From the NCBI RefSeq assembly GCF_015706575.1, contig NW_024037064.1, positions 13,493,606 to 13,557,605 on the forward strand: a stretch of 64,000 nucleotides of DNA, read 5' to 3'. Shown in pieces: positions 33,263-46,216 of this stretch (positions within the stretch are counted from its first letter, which is position 1; each line of letters opens with the position of its first letter). Under the pieces are notes generated by a model that was not told where the DNA came from, made no database searches, and saw nothing but the letters and a program-made list of their open reading frames with translations. Source of the DNA: Patiria miniata (Eukaryota > Echinodermata > Asteroidea > Valvatida > Asterinidae). The position numbers and the translations under genes were made by a program.

Positions 33263-36200
33263 ATGCAAGATATTCCTTTCCAAGTCATTGACAGAGAGGA
33301 AAGACTTTGTGATGAAAATGGACTGTGCTTCGGCTGCCTATGTCGAGGCCACAGATCTAAGGAGTGCTGCTACAGGAAGACGTGCAGTACCTGTGCCAAT
33401 AAACATCCCACTGCACTCCCTGTCGATGTCAAAAAGCAAGATAAACAAGATGCACAGACGAAACCAGAGCACCCACCAGTGGTGTCAACTAGCTCACATA
33501 CAAGAATAAGCCAGCTCAATAAAACATCAGAAGGCAGCAAAGCATCCATGATCGTTCCAGTATGGATATCCCATCGAGACAGCCCTGAAAGGGAACGCTT
33601 AATCTACGCTCTGCTTGACGCACAATCGGACACAACCTTCATTCTGGACAGCACATGTAAATCTATCGGAGCTGAAGGACCTAAGGTACAGCTGTTGTTG
33701 TCCACCATGTATTCCAAGAACCAGCGAGTTGACTCTAAAAAGACCGATGGCCTACAAATTCGTGGACATGACAGTGAAGTTGGAATAAGTCTCCCTGCGA
33801 CATTCACAAGAGATGTCATGCCGGCAAATCGCTCCCATATCCCTACTACCATAATGGCTGACAATTGGCCACATCTGCAGATGATGGCGAACGAATTGAT
33901 GCCATTGTCAGACTGTGAAATTTGGTTGCTGATCGGCTACAATTGCGCCCGGGCACTTGCGCCTCGGGAAGTGATACCCCCTACCGATGATGAGCCCTTT
34001 GCTCAGAGAACAGACCTAGGATGGGGTATCGTCGGCATCGTGAACCCTGATTCAGATGACTGTGACAACAGCATGGACCCCATCGGCGTAAGCCACAGAG
34101 TCCTCTCATGCGACGCCCCATATGATGATTCTTACGAGTTGGCAGTACAGAGTCATTCTCTGATCTCCTTCAAAACTCGAGTCAAGGAAGTCATTAGCCC
34201 TCTGGACATAACAGAGATGATGAGCCTGGATTTTTCAGAGCGACCTTCAGAGGACAAACCCTTTTCACATGATGACAAAGAATCCATCAGCGGCCAGACG
34301 GCTACTATGAAATGCCTCTACCCTTTCGAGAGAGCAGCCCAGACCTCCCAAACAACAAGTCACTGGCTCTACATTGCTTGAACTATCTCAAGTGCCGATT
34401 CGGGAAGAATCCAAGGTTCTATGATGACTACAACTCCTTTGTAGGTGATATCATACAGAAAGGCCATGCAGAACGAGTACCAGTTGGAGATTGCAGCAGT
34501 AACAAGGCCGGGTGTGGTACATTCCCCACCACGGCATCTATCATCCGAAAAAACCAGGAAAGATCCGCGTGGTCTTCGACTGCAGCGCAACATTCAAAGG
34601 AGTGTCTTTGAACGGCCATCTTCTGCAGGGCCCAGATATGATCAACAACCTTGTTGGCATACTGTGCAGATTCCGGCAAAATCCCATTGCCTTCATGTGT
34701 GATGTGGAGCAAATGTTCCACCAGTTTAAGATAAACTGCGAACACCCCGAATATCTGAGATTCCTTTGGTGGGAAGGTGGAGACTTCAATACTGATCCTT
34801 TGGAGTACAGAATGTGTGTACACTTGTTTGGGGCCGTATCGTCCCCGGGATGTGCCAACTTTGTCCTGAAGTCCATTGCAGAGGACTACAGTGCGGAGAG
34901 CGAGTGCGGAGAGCAGGCAGCCCAATTCGTCCAACGAGACTTCTTTGTAGATGATGGGTTGAAGTCTGTCTGCTGTTCTAGCGAAGCCATCAGTCTTATC
35001 AACCAAACCAAAGATCTGTGTTCACGAGGTGGGCTCTACCTTTACAAATTCGTGTCCAACTCCCAGGATGTGATGGAGTGTATCGAGCCAAAAGAGCGAG
35101 CAAAGGGCATCCAAGACCTCGATCTAACTCACGATACTCTCCCGGTTGAAAGAGCTTTAGGTGTCCAGTGGTGCGTAGAGTCTGACTGTTTCAATTTCCG
35201 CATCACTCTTCAAGATAAGCCCTTGACGAGACGAGGCATCCTGTCGACAATCGGATCTATCTATGATTCACTAGGCTTTGTTGCACCTGTGCTGCTGACG
35301 GGAAGAAGAATCCTACAAGATCTATGTAGAAATCAAGTCGACTGGGATTCACCACTAGATGATAAGATTAGGTCACGCTGGGAGTGCTGGAGAGGAAGTC
35401 TCCCTCGCCTCGAAGAGCTGATGATACCCCGATGCTACCAGCCAGACTCCTTTAGAAATGTGGTGTCTAGAGAACTCCATCACTTCTCAGATGCCAGTAC
35501 TGTTGCCTACGCACAGTGTACCTACCTTAGGCAGACTGATGATCAAAACAGAGTCCACTGTTCACTTGTGATAGGAAAGAGTCGATTAACCCCCTTGAAA
35601 CTGACTACAATACAAGGTTCGGGCTCACGGCAGCAGTGGTGTCTGTCAGAGTGGGTTCCCTCCTTGCCAGAGAGCTGGACATTGACCCAAGACACTTCTA
35701 CTGGACTGATAGCAACATGGTGCTGGGCTACATCAACAACGAGACCCGAAGATTCCATGTCTTTGTGGCAAAGAGAGCTCAGCAAATAAGGAATCATTCA
35801 GACCCCAGCCAATGGAGACATGTTGCTTCCGAAGAAAATCCAGCAGACGAAGGTTCAAGAGGCATCACACCCTCGGAGCTTGCAACTTCCAAGTGACTCA
35901 AGGGACCATCATTCCTGTGGGAAGAAAATCTCCCCATGGAACAAAACCCAGGCTACCAACTCATGGAAGGCGATCCAAAAGTTAAGGCTGTACAAGTCAT
36001 GGCGACACAGTCAACACTACCTGCGATAGATCTGAAACGCTTTTCAGACTGGAGCCAAGCTAAGCGAGTCATTGCTACCTGCATAGACTTCAAGAAAAGG
36101 CTTCAAAATCGCCATGAGAGGATATCTCCAGAGGTAACCCAGAATGATTGCCAACAGATGGCAGCCATCCCCAACATAGAACGTCTCACCATCCAAGACA

Positions 36201-38117
36201 TTCAAAATGCTGAGATCCAGATACTCAAACTCACACAGAAGGAAGCATTTCCTCGAGAATTGCATGCACTTTACGATCTCGAAGTAAATGGCGGTGACAT
36301 TGATAGACACACGGCGAGGAAACGGAATCGTACCCTGAGGAAGACTAGCTCTCTCTTCAGACTTGATCCCTTTATAGATGAGGATGGCGTTATGAGAGTT
36401 GGTGGGCGCATCCAGAAAGCAGAAACATCGTTTGGCTTCAAGAATCCCGCAATTCTTCCTCGTAAACACTGCGTCACAGAGATGATAGTCCGTTACTTTC
36501 ATCAGCAAGTCACCCACCAAGGTCGAGGCATGACAACACAAGCTGTAAGATCTAATGGCTTCTGGATAATCGGCTGCAGTTCAGCTGTGGCCAGTCTGAT
36601 TCATCGATGCGTAAAGTGTCGCAGACTGTATAGTAAACCTGGAGAGCAGAAAATGGCCAATCTCCCCGAAGATAGACTCCAGCCTGCACCGCCTTTCACT
36701 TACTGTGGCGTTGATTACTTTGGGCCATGGACCGTAAAGGAAGGTAGAAGGGAAGTGAAACGGTATGGGGTGTTATTCACCTGCATAGCATCAAGGGCAA
36801 TCCATATCGAAGTGGCAAACTCCCTCACCACGGATGCTTTTATCAATGCTCTGCGTTGCTTCACCGCAGTGCGCGGGTCAGTAAGACTACTTAGATCAGA
36901 TCAAGGCACCAACTTCGTCAGTGCAGAGTCAGAACCACAGCGCACACGCCTCAAGTCCCGGCGTCCCTTTGCCACACAAGCCCAGGAACTGCTCCACACA
37001 ACACCAGCGGACACCTCCAAGGCTTCCTGGGTGAAGGCGAGATGGATGTACCAGTGGAAGGCAGCAGAACCATCCAGGCTTCACCACTTCATCGAGGATC
37101 CAGCAGAAGTTCCGGGCCAGCACCTTCCCCGTAAGGAGTGGACAACACTCAATCGCCTGAGGACAGGTGTGGGACGCTTTGGGGCTGCAATGCAGAAGTG
37201 GGGTCTGACAGACAGTGCCCAATGTGAATGTGGTGACCCATCACAGACTGTGGAACATGTGATGACCAGCTGTCCCGTATACCGGCCACCAAATGGTGAT
37301 CGTGGCTTAATTGACTTAGACAATGACACACTGGACTGGCTTGCTGCAAGGGAGCTGAAGGTCTAAGGACATACGACAGAAGAAGAAGAACTGAAGAGAG
37401 CTCTGGAAGAAATTAAACAGACCAAAGTTCAACACTTCCTTGAAGTAAAGGGATGTGACTACCTTACAAAGATGAATGCTCCTTCAGCAAGTCACGCAGG
37501 AGGCTTTTGGGAGAGACAAATAAGATCAGTGAGGAGAGTGCTCAATGCCCTTGTGGATCAGCATGGGACGCAACTCGATGACGAATCATTGAGGACTCTT
37601 ATGTGTGAGTGTGCAGCAATCGTCAATGGTCGACCCTTGTCAGTTGACAACCTAAATGACCCTAAATCGCCAGAACCACTCACTCCCAACCATTTGCTAC
37701 CTTGAAGTACAGCGTCATCCTCCCACCACTAGGTACATTTCAGCGTGTTGATAATTAGGAAACGTTGGAGAAGGGTCCAACACCTGGTTAACGAGTTTTG
37801 GGCTCGATGGAAGAAAGAGTATCTACATACCCTTCAAGTGCGTCAGAAATGGACCAAGGAAAAACAGGAAGTGAAAGTGGGAGACGTCGTCATAATGATG
37901 GATGATAACCTACCACGTAACCAATGGCAGCTCGGCTGAGTGACAGAAGTCTTTCCGAGCACCGACGGGCACGTTCGAAGAGCAAAGCTCGCTATAGCTG
38001 ACTCTACCTTGGATGCCAAAGGCAAGAAGACCCGTCCATCCAGATATCTCGAACATTCAGAAGCTCGTTGTCCTTCTGGAAAGCCAGTAGCAGGAAACCG
38101 CAATCCCCACCGGTGAA
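33263..38117 (+). pseudogene. BEL Pol, frameshifted and interrupted by a LINE
   Basis: Zinc-knuckle-like Cys/His residues lie at 33320-33420. The aspartic protease region has YALLDAQSDTTF (about 33607-33642). RT is in the frame 34512-35630, with VDD in FFVDDG near 34950. RNase H is split across frames to 35896 (YWTDSN). Integrase begins at about 35936 with an HHCC domain (HQQVTHQGRG, CVKC) and the first catalytic segments (CGVDYFGPW, RSDQGTNF). The final catalytic-Glu segment (AGGFWERQIR) comes after the LINE. An in-frame TGA interrupts the tail at 37937-37939. The frame changes show the element cannot make a full polyprotein. Confidence 0.85.
36927..37390 (+). mobile_element. 5'-truncated LINE (non-LTR) fragment inside the BEL integrase
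   Basis: BEL integrase stops matching just after NFVSA and resumes with an ELKRALEEIKQ segment after 37390. The insert encodes the C-terminal end of a LINE ORF2, with WTTLNRLRTGVGRFGAAM and a C-x-C-x7-H-x4-C motif (CECGDPSQTVEHVMTSC). It ends in a stop at 37364-37366, a short 3' end and an AGA-rich tail. The upstream integrase frame runs straight into it. Confidence 0.8.
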
Positions 38118-38331
38118 CTTTGATTACCCTTTATTTGTGGTATATGTAATCTCAGTAACCCATTATACTGTTCTTTAGATCCTGTTTAGTTATTGAGACC
38201 TATAAGGTGTTGGCACCGGTTAGTGCCCGTTTGATTTAAACCTGCTTAAAGGGTTCTTGCTGATTGTATTCTAATTGTTGACTGTGTTGCCATTTTGATG
38301 TTAAAATTAGATTGCTAATTTTGGGGAGCCA

Positions 38332-38914
38332 TGTAAATGTATCCTGATGAATACACTTTTTGGAATAGCACCCTCTGTTGAGGTACAGTGTACCGCATAG
38401 CAACAAAAAACGCAATGGACGACCTCATGCATGGTAGTTAAATCTTTTCGACACTGACTTGATTGAATCTGAAATCTGCGATGATACTTATCAATAATCA
38501 CAATAGGATGCAAGGAGGTAATTTTCTGATGATTATATTGTCTTATGCAAGAAGTAATGTCTTTGAATTGGATATGATTTTATGATAATTTTGCGACTGA
38601 ACTCTTAGTAATTCGCAACATGATAGAGATGATTACTTTTGTGTGCTCTAACCCAGTCCCGCTTTCTGATAATGTTAATCACACTTAAACATGTAATCAA
38701 TGTACACTCTCGACATAATTTTGATTGTACTTTGTGATTTACTCTGGTTTATTCACAGTTTTCACGGAGCCAACAAATACATGTAGAACCTGATGAGGCT
38801 TTTGTCGAAACCCTTGCATTTCTATGACCTGCGACCTATGACCCACACCTGTGCGATTCCCCAGCTGTAGCACTAGAATTGAGGAGCTATACCACCTGAA
38901 GTGCTGCCGCTACA
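38332..38914 (+). repeat. 3' LTR of the BEL element
   Basis: Partner of 30467-31036, preceded by the purine-rich TTTTGGGGAG and followed by the AGGTA duplication. Confidence 0.95.
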
Positions 38915-38919
38915 AGGTA

Positions 38920-39740
38920 GTTGTGGTTTTTATGATAATTTATCAATTTAGGCAGGCCTATCGAATTACCACTGATTATACCCTCAGCCGGACCCGTAAA
39001 CATGGCATCAGTAACACTAACTACACCGTGTTTCAGCATTACGTATTCGTCGAAAGCGACATGCGGCATGTCATTTCGCCAGTATTCTAAGTACTTGCAA
39101 AGCTTTCTGGAAATTAACGCAACCATAGGGTCTTGCATTAACAAGATATTTGAGGGGAAAAAAAAACAACCTCAAAACAACAACAAAAGTACAAGCAAAT
39201 CTCTGGATTTTGTGAGGTCAAACACCGTCACACGGTACACTGGTACTCAGCATGCACGCGCGTAATGGTAGGAGCCGTACAATCTTGTGTGTTTCTACGA
39301 AACTCTGGAGCATGGCTATGTATATATAGTCGCGTTGACGGGTCTCTAACCCTGATCATGCCTATGCCATGGGTAAATAACCAGAATGCTGGTCATCAAC
39401 CTGTTCCCAGGTCAATTCGCTCCTGGCCCCTTGCAAACAAGCCCCATGAGGGAAAATCTGTATGTAAAGGTTCTTTTGATCACAATTTTTTTCCAACATA
39501 TTCAGGCTTTATTTTGGAGGGACAATTTTGCATTAAATTTTGGTATTTTTTAGATTTTATTTAAAGTGGGACTCTAATAACCAGGAAAAAAGTGTTTAGC
39601 ATGCTGTTATATTAAATTTAATTCTCATTTTAAAATGTGCATATGAAATTAACTTCCTGGGTTTCTTTAAACAAGAGAAAAAAGGGATCAAAAAGAGCTT
39701 TAGAACTACGCGCGACTAGCTAAAAACAATGAAAAGGTGC
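38920..39740. other. Intergenic DNA between the BEL element and the THAP-DDE gene
   Basis: A minus-strand frame (38935-39144) with a possible GTATAA donor could be an exon, but nothing else supports it. TATATATAG lies at 39321-39329. Confidence 0.35.
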
Positions 39741-39962
39741 TGACGTCATAATCATATGCAATGACCCCGATGACGTGTAGTTTGGGAGTCGCTGCTCGGT
39801 CAGCTGTTTTTAAGTGTACGGACGTGGCATGTATGGCCATGGCAACGCAACGCTTTTCAATGCGCTCTGTTTACATTATACTTGCCGCTTGGTTTCGTTC
39901 AAGTCATCAAAGTCATCGTGTATTTTTGGTCATTTTAGCCACATTTTCAAGCATTTTGTGCA
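39741..39962 (+). promoter_or_regulatory. Upstream region of the THAP-DDE gene with CRE palindrome and X-box-like site
   Basis: A perfect TGACGTCA lies at 39741-39748, a second TGACGTG near 39771, and GGCCATGGCAAC (X-box-like half palindrome) at 39835-39846. These are 100-220 bases before the ATG at 39963. Confidence 0.45.
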
Positions 39963-42900
39963 ATGCCACAATCCTGTGTGGTTGGTGGTTGCACCAGAAA
40001 TACGAAGAAAAATCCTGGCTTTTGTTTCTTGTCGTTTCCAAAAGCTGAAAGTACGCGAAAAAGTTGGATCCGATTTGTAAACAACACACGGTCCGACTTC
40101 GTCTTGACCGACTGGTCCAAGGTGTGCTTTGCACATTTCGCCGATGATTGTGTCGATGAGTCTTACAAATTAAAAAAAAGTCTCGGCGTGTCAGCCAATT
40201 TCAAGTTAGTTGAGGGAGCCGTACCCACCGTCAAGGCCCCTTCTATTGACCCTTCAAACGCATGCCCGACGCCGGGCACGAGCGAGAGAGAAAGTGAGCC
40301 GGAGCTGCTTGGCAAGCGCCGACGGTCGGGCGGAGCATTCCAGAAGAGGGAAAAGGCCAGGGTAAGTTGGTTCTCGGCAAACACCACTACGTTCTTGCCA
40401 TTATTAAACTTAAATAGCGAGGCGTCTCAATTACGAATAGCATGGATTTTGTACAGTTATGGCTAAAAGAAATTAACTTAAATCCTAATTTTTGTAGTTC
40501 TCAATTTGTCTTCTTCTTTTTTGAATGACCGATGAAAATAAAAATAAAAACAATGGCCTGCAAACAAGTTGATTAAACTGATTTTAGTTCCAAACAGAAA
40601 TGTGTGTTTCTGGCAATTTTCACTGGCTAAGAAGAAGGGAGACTAGGCTTATATTGTGTAAGGATTTTTGTACATACTATTTTGGTAAAACCGTTTTGTT
40701 GCAACCTGATGCCACTTTAGCGGTTGTGTACAAAGTCTGTGGAGAGTCGAGAATTTGTTTTAAGTGTTTTCCAACAATTTGGAAATGTTTCTCAGTCCCA
40801 GATTCATGTCTTATCATCATTTTTACAATGACTGACATTCATTGAGATGATATATGAAGAAAAAAAAGTGGCGTCAGGTTGCAGCATTCTTTCCACGGTG
40901 AGCATTGCATTTCATCTTCGATAGGTTCCCCTCTTCCAATGTATTTATCACAAACAAAAATGCAAAATACAGTACTTATAAAAACTTACTCCCTACCCCT
41001 TTTTTCCATCCGAATTCCGGTTGATAGCTCCATGATCAGAGCGCCATTGGCATTAATAAAAAATTCTTTTGATATTTGTTGCCTCATTCAATCTTCATGG
41101 CATGCACATGCAAATATAAATGCAACTGTTATGAATTGTTTTCCAGATTATTCAGGGTGTACAGGAACAATATGAGCTGGCAGCGTCCACCTCAGATCAG
41201 GAGGGTTCAGCAGAAGCATTACCCACGGTAAAAAAAATAAGATACTCATCACAAGTGATAAATAAATAATCACCTTTTTATTCTGTGAAATTGTCGAAGA
41301 CAAGATAAACACCAAACTCGTAACAAATCAAATAAAGGCTGATCAAAATATAAAAAAACATTCCTTTTTTTTTTCAATATACAACCCATAACAGGATCAA
41401 CCAATTCCACAATACGCAACCAGCGGAACCCAGACAGAACGGAGACTAGTCATCGAGCATGTTTGCAAAATAGACATATATCCCAGCACCGTAAAGCAGC
41501 ACTTTGTACGCTCCAAACGATGCCAGACTAACCCCAAGAAATTTTCGGTGAGGAGTAAAGGTAAGCATGTTGTCTGGGTTTTTTTTCTGTGTGGGAAAAA
41601 GTAATTAAATGGGCAAACGGGAGCCAAAATATTTTTTTTAAAAGAATTTATACATTAACACACATTTTCTGGGATTTAGGCATACAAACACGTCACCGGG
41701 GCCATTCAAAACGCGTCCAGTGCCAACTGGTGAAAGCGCCAAGGCTTCAGTTACTGAGTGCTGCACCCCCTCGGTCACTCCAAGATGTCACATATGACGA
41801 AGTAGAGGAGAGTGACAGCACAGACAGTGACTCCTCTAGTTCAAGCGACAGCTACAAACCTTCCAGTGCCACGTCATCAGACTCCGACTTCGATACCAGG
41901 TTGGTTTACAGAAATATCAAAACCCACCGTTTCTTAAAGTTAGCAATCTCGGCATACTCGTACATCATTTCAGTACTGACTCTGTTTATTAAAACAAACA
42001 CAAACATGTAGAATGTTTGCAAAGACAGACACATTTTATGTACTGTAGTATATTAATCCACTCTTATAGTGAAGGATAATGTACGTGCATTCAGTGAATA
42101 CTTTTTAAAAGACAGTAAAATCCCTGCCATATTTTATTAAGTTTGTTTTTTGGAATGCAACAAATTTCCAGAGGAATGAATTGTAAGTGCTTTTATTTTT
42201 GGTACAGCACCGATGAAGAGGTAGAGGACAACTGCGGTGCATTACAGGCAAAGAAGTGGCTTGTTTTCCAAAGCAGTCTGTTAGAGCTGTTTTCTACTTG
42301 TCCAAAATGTGCCGGGCCAAGTAGAAAGACGTGTTCTCGTCCTCATGGTGGTACGATGGTGCAGGTGATACAGTCCTGCAAGACCCGATCATGTGGCCAT
42401 ACCCGACGTTGGCGCAGTCAGCCCATGGTCGGTAATACTCCTGCAGGCAACATCCTAATATCGTCGGCCATATTGATGTCAGGAGCATGCATTCGCAAAT
42501 TCTTGCAGGCCCTAACATCGATAAATGTTGGCATGATTTCCTATGCCACATTTTTCATCCATCAACGAAGGTTAGCTGAAACGTTTTGCTTTTAATCTAA
42601 ACACGCTGTTAGTAACTTGAATGATCTTGATCTCCTAGTGATCATTTAAAAGGCATTTTTTTTTTTTTTGGTTTTTTTGGGTTTTTTGGGGGGGGGGGTT
42701 CAGACTCTGTTAAGTAACTTTTTTTGTGATTTTACATATTTTTCAGATTCCTTCAACCTGCCGTTGTTCACATTTGGAATGAACACCAGAATTCCCTAAT
42801 ACCTACCAATACCACCGCAACAGCCAATAAAGGTGTTTTCCTTGGCATGGACATGAGGGCTGACTCCATGGGCCATTCTGCCAAGTTTGGCTTCTACAGT

Positions 42901-45201
42901 GTGATGGATCTTTCTCAAGGAAAAATCCTCCACATTGAACTTGTCCAGGTAGAGTAGACTTTTATGTGTGAAATTTATTTTTGCATTTACATACAGTTAG
43001 TTGATTTCTTTCAAATTACAATATGCGATCATAGTGGTTGATGAGCGAATGTGTGGTTGACTCTTTTTGAATGTGTGTGTTCCATGATGCTTTAGCAATT
43101 TGTTTTTAATTTCAGAAAAATGAAACAAGCAGCAAGTCTAACTTGATGGAGAAGGAGGGACTGATACGAGCAAAACAATGGCTGGATCTGAAGAAAGTGA
43201 AAGTTGAGACAATTGTGACCGACAGACACCGGCAAATAACCAAATACATCAGAGAGGAGCTAAGCCCACAAGGGATTAAGCATAACTTTGACATCTGGCA
43301 CGTTGCAAAAGGTGCTAGCTTAAAGCCATGAATGTTATTCTCCCCCTCCCCCTGAATCAAATGTTTCTATTGATGTGCATTCAAGGAATAACTACAAATA
43401 AAGGCAATTAGAAAGAGTTGCAAATCATATTTAGTTCACTTCCAGGATAGATTTTGGACTTTTGATTTTGGACAATGACATGCAAGAAGTGCTCCAACCT
43501 TATGATAAATGATTCAATTCACGTGTGCATGGTTTAGCATGAACATAATTCCACATGACCTGCAGCGTATATGTATCCGCGCATACTCTTAATGCTGTGT
43601 GATCTGAACATTGTTACTATTGTTTTCCCCATTCATTGTTATTGTTTTCATAGTGAATAATGCTCGTTTTGTTTAAGGTCTGATGAAAAAACTGATGTCA
43701 GCAGCTCGATCCTCTGGCTGTGAGGTTATCAGGGAGTGGATTCCCGGGATAGTGAACAATCTGTATTGGGTTGCTTCATCCACTCCTGACGGCGATGCTG
43801 GTCTTATGCTTGCCAAGTTCGACAGCATTAATAATCACATTTTGGGTATCCATGTACACGAGAACCCCCTCTTTCCAAAGTGTGCCCACAGCATTTTGGA
43901 GGGAAGAAAGTGGCTGCAAAGAGGTAAATGTTCTTTTTCTTCTTTCATTGTATTAATGTCCGTCACCCAATTTCCTGCAATTTCATTCTAATCAGAGCCT
44001 CACAAATGGAAAGGAATTTTTTTTTTTATTATAAGTAACATGCACATTGAGCATATAAGTTTAACTTCTCATCATCATGGAAACTAAATGTTTCCAAAAA
44101 AGTGTGGAACTTTATTCATACCTGGAATTGCATGCTACAGTAATCCATGTAGGGTCCAAGCCAGCAGTCAAAATTGAGGAAATCCTTGTAAACCGCTGGA
44201 TCAGGAAAGATGTGAAAATGTTGTCGCCATCTATGCAGACATCGTCGGTGGAGGCCTTTCACTCAGTCATTAACCAGTTCGCCCCCAAGATGTTTGCCTA
44301 CTCATATGAAGGCATGCTATGCAGGTAATTTACTTATGCTTTTCTTTCAACCTATCCATAGGATAATTATTGGTATCATTGGTTTTTCCTTACACATGCA
44401 CTTGCCTCCACCTTGACTGTGGCTCTTGATATTTTGTTCTATAGAATATATCTTGCAGCATTGTACTTCAACGAAAATGCAAACAGGAGTCAGGCAACTG
44501 GAAGAGATGGTAAACCTGCCTTTGTCATCGAATATCCCAGAGCAAAGCAAGACACTGGAGGATATAGTGTGAGGAAGATCAAGGTTGCTTGCACACACGG
44601 TAAGTCATTACATGACCCATGTTTTGTCCAGAACAATGTAAATGTGCAGCTGACTCATATTAAACAGGAGTTTCTTTTTGTTATTACCAAAGCAAGGCTC
44701 TTTGCAAATATTAACACTTCCTATAAATCTTTCATGAAGTGTCGTACATGTATATGCACATTAAACTGCCAATTTAACCATATTACAAACAGGATTCCCA
44801 TTGTGTTAATCAGTCGAAACCATTTAATATTGCATGTAGATGAATGTCACTATTTCGCTTTCACACCAGATTTCAGCAAGCGCATCATTGAGCGAGTGCT
44901 TACCCTGTGTGAGTCTGGGGAAGACACACGAGGGAACTACCAGAGGCTCACTGCCAATCCTGGACACCTGACCAAAAATGCGAAGCGACCAGACAAAGAA
45001 ACTGCTGTGGAGACCTTCGTTTCGCGGTTTGGAAAATCGGTTCTCCCTGTGGGTAGACATGATGGGTGTGAAGACCTGGTTGTACCCGACCGAGTGGAAG
45101 AGACGAACAAAAAAAAAGAAAAAGAACAAGAACAAGAACAAGCAGAAGAAGCAGCAGAAGAAGAGCAAAAAGAAGGAGAAAGCAGACAAAAGACCGCCTG
45201 A
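39963..45201 (+). CDS. THAP-domain DDE transposase-like protein, 11 exons, apparently intact
   Basis: Exons are 39963-40361, 41147-41227, 41395-41560, 41680-41899, 42208-42570, 42747-42948, 43116-43311, 43678-43923, 44153-44324, 44445-44599 and 44870-45201. All introns are GT-AG, phases match at every junction, and the sum is 2532 bases (843 codons plus TGA). Exon 1 is a THAP C2CH zinc finger (SCVVGGC, then CFAHF and the AVPT end). A Ser/Asp-rich linker follows. Exon 5 has CPKC and a WRSQP...PAGN block. Exon 6 carries GMDMRADSMGHSAKFG, exon 7 VTDRHRQI, and exon 9 SSVEAFHS; these are likely the D, D and E of an RNase H-like transposase core. The C-terminus is Lys/Glu/Gln-rich. AATAAA follows at 45238-45250. 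THAP plus DDE resembles Kolobok- or P-type transposases. The intron-rich, unbroken frame and missing terminal repeats favour a host gene, but activity is unknown. Confidence 0.88.
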
Positions 45202-46216
45202 AGAAATGGATGACGGAGAATGCTCAAACAAGAAAAAAAATAAAAAATAAATGTACATGTACATGTATATGTACTGCATACGTACTTCAAATTCGAATGA
45301 GACATTTTCTTTGAAGTACATGTACTGGGAAATCAACTGTTTTCATGATTTATAGTTGACCATGTATATAACATCGATTATTAGCAACCTAAGGCCCCAG
45401 ATCATATTCAGGGTTTTCAATTCTTATCATTGGTGCTGAAAACCATTATATTTAATACCTGTATATTGACCTTGGTAATCGAGAACTGAGGACTCTTTCC
45501 GAATGAGACAGGTGATTTTTTTTAAAATTAGTACTTGTATAAATTATTAATGTGTCTCTCATATTTTGAAACGGAAACAATTTTGGAATAGTATTCCGTA
45601 AATTTCTTTGGATTCTCTTATATTATGTGAATGTCATTCATTGTTGTATAAAAAAAGGAACAAAAACTTTTGGATCACTCAAAAAATGTCAATAAGCAAT
45701 ATTGCAGTGAAAGCATTTTTTTTATTTGGATTCAAGAGCAATGATCAATACAATTTTAATCATGATTGTACAACATGTACTTCTATTCATCTAAATCTGG
45801 GTATTTAAAACCTTTGTAGTTCCCGTCTGGTGCAGGGTAAGCAGCTCGTGTCTTGTTCATTATACATGAAGGCAAAGGTACACGGTTTTGCCTTCCCAGG
45901 AACCCCCAGCACCATCTGACGACCTGACGATAGGACACGTGTCGGTATTTGCTGTATTAAAATATATGTATATTGAAAAAAGTTAGTGTGAATATATAGC
46001 TAATGTATATATATATACATGTATGCTTCTTTGAGTAAAAGTTATTGGCATTGCAATACTAATAAACAGGGATGGTCTTGTACTGATTGTTTCAGTTTAC
46101 AAGTGCAACATGTACATGGATTTCCTTTTGAATGATACGTGAACATGTACTTCAACAAAAAACTTCCTTCCAATATGAAAAAAAAACATGATACATTTTG
46201 TTACTTTTTATGAAGT
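45202..46216. other. Convergent intergenic interval
   Basis: Lies between the ends of the THAP-DDE gene (plus) and the P2X7-tail-like gene (minus). It contains TACATGTACATGTATATGTAC (about 45251-45272) and TATATATATACATGTAT (about 46008-46024). No gene seen. Confidence 0.5.

Larger units (their letters stand above)
30467..38914 (+). mobile_element. BEL/Pao LTR retrotransposon, decayed
   Basis: Direct LTRs lie at 30467-31036 (570 bp) and 38332-38914 (583 bp; a 13-base indel and roughly eight substitutions). The ends are TG...CA, and AGGTA flanks both sides (30462-30466, 38915-38919). The gag-protease-RT-RNase H-integrase order is of BEL type, with several frameshifts and one LINE insertion. 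Confidence 0.95.

Noticed and set aside
38935..39144. Minus-strand frame with a possible donor next to the BEL element
   Set aside because: A single putative donor is not enough. No partner exon could be found.
44824..45336. 170-codon minus-strand Phe/Ser/Cys-rich frame
   Set aside because: Antisense shadow of the last THAP-DDE exon and its Lys/Glu-rich tail.
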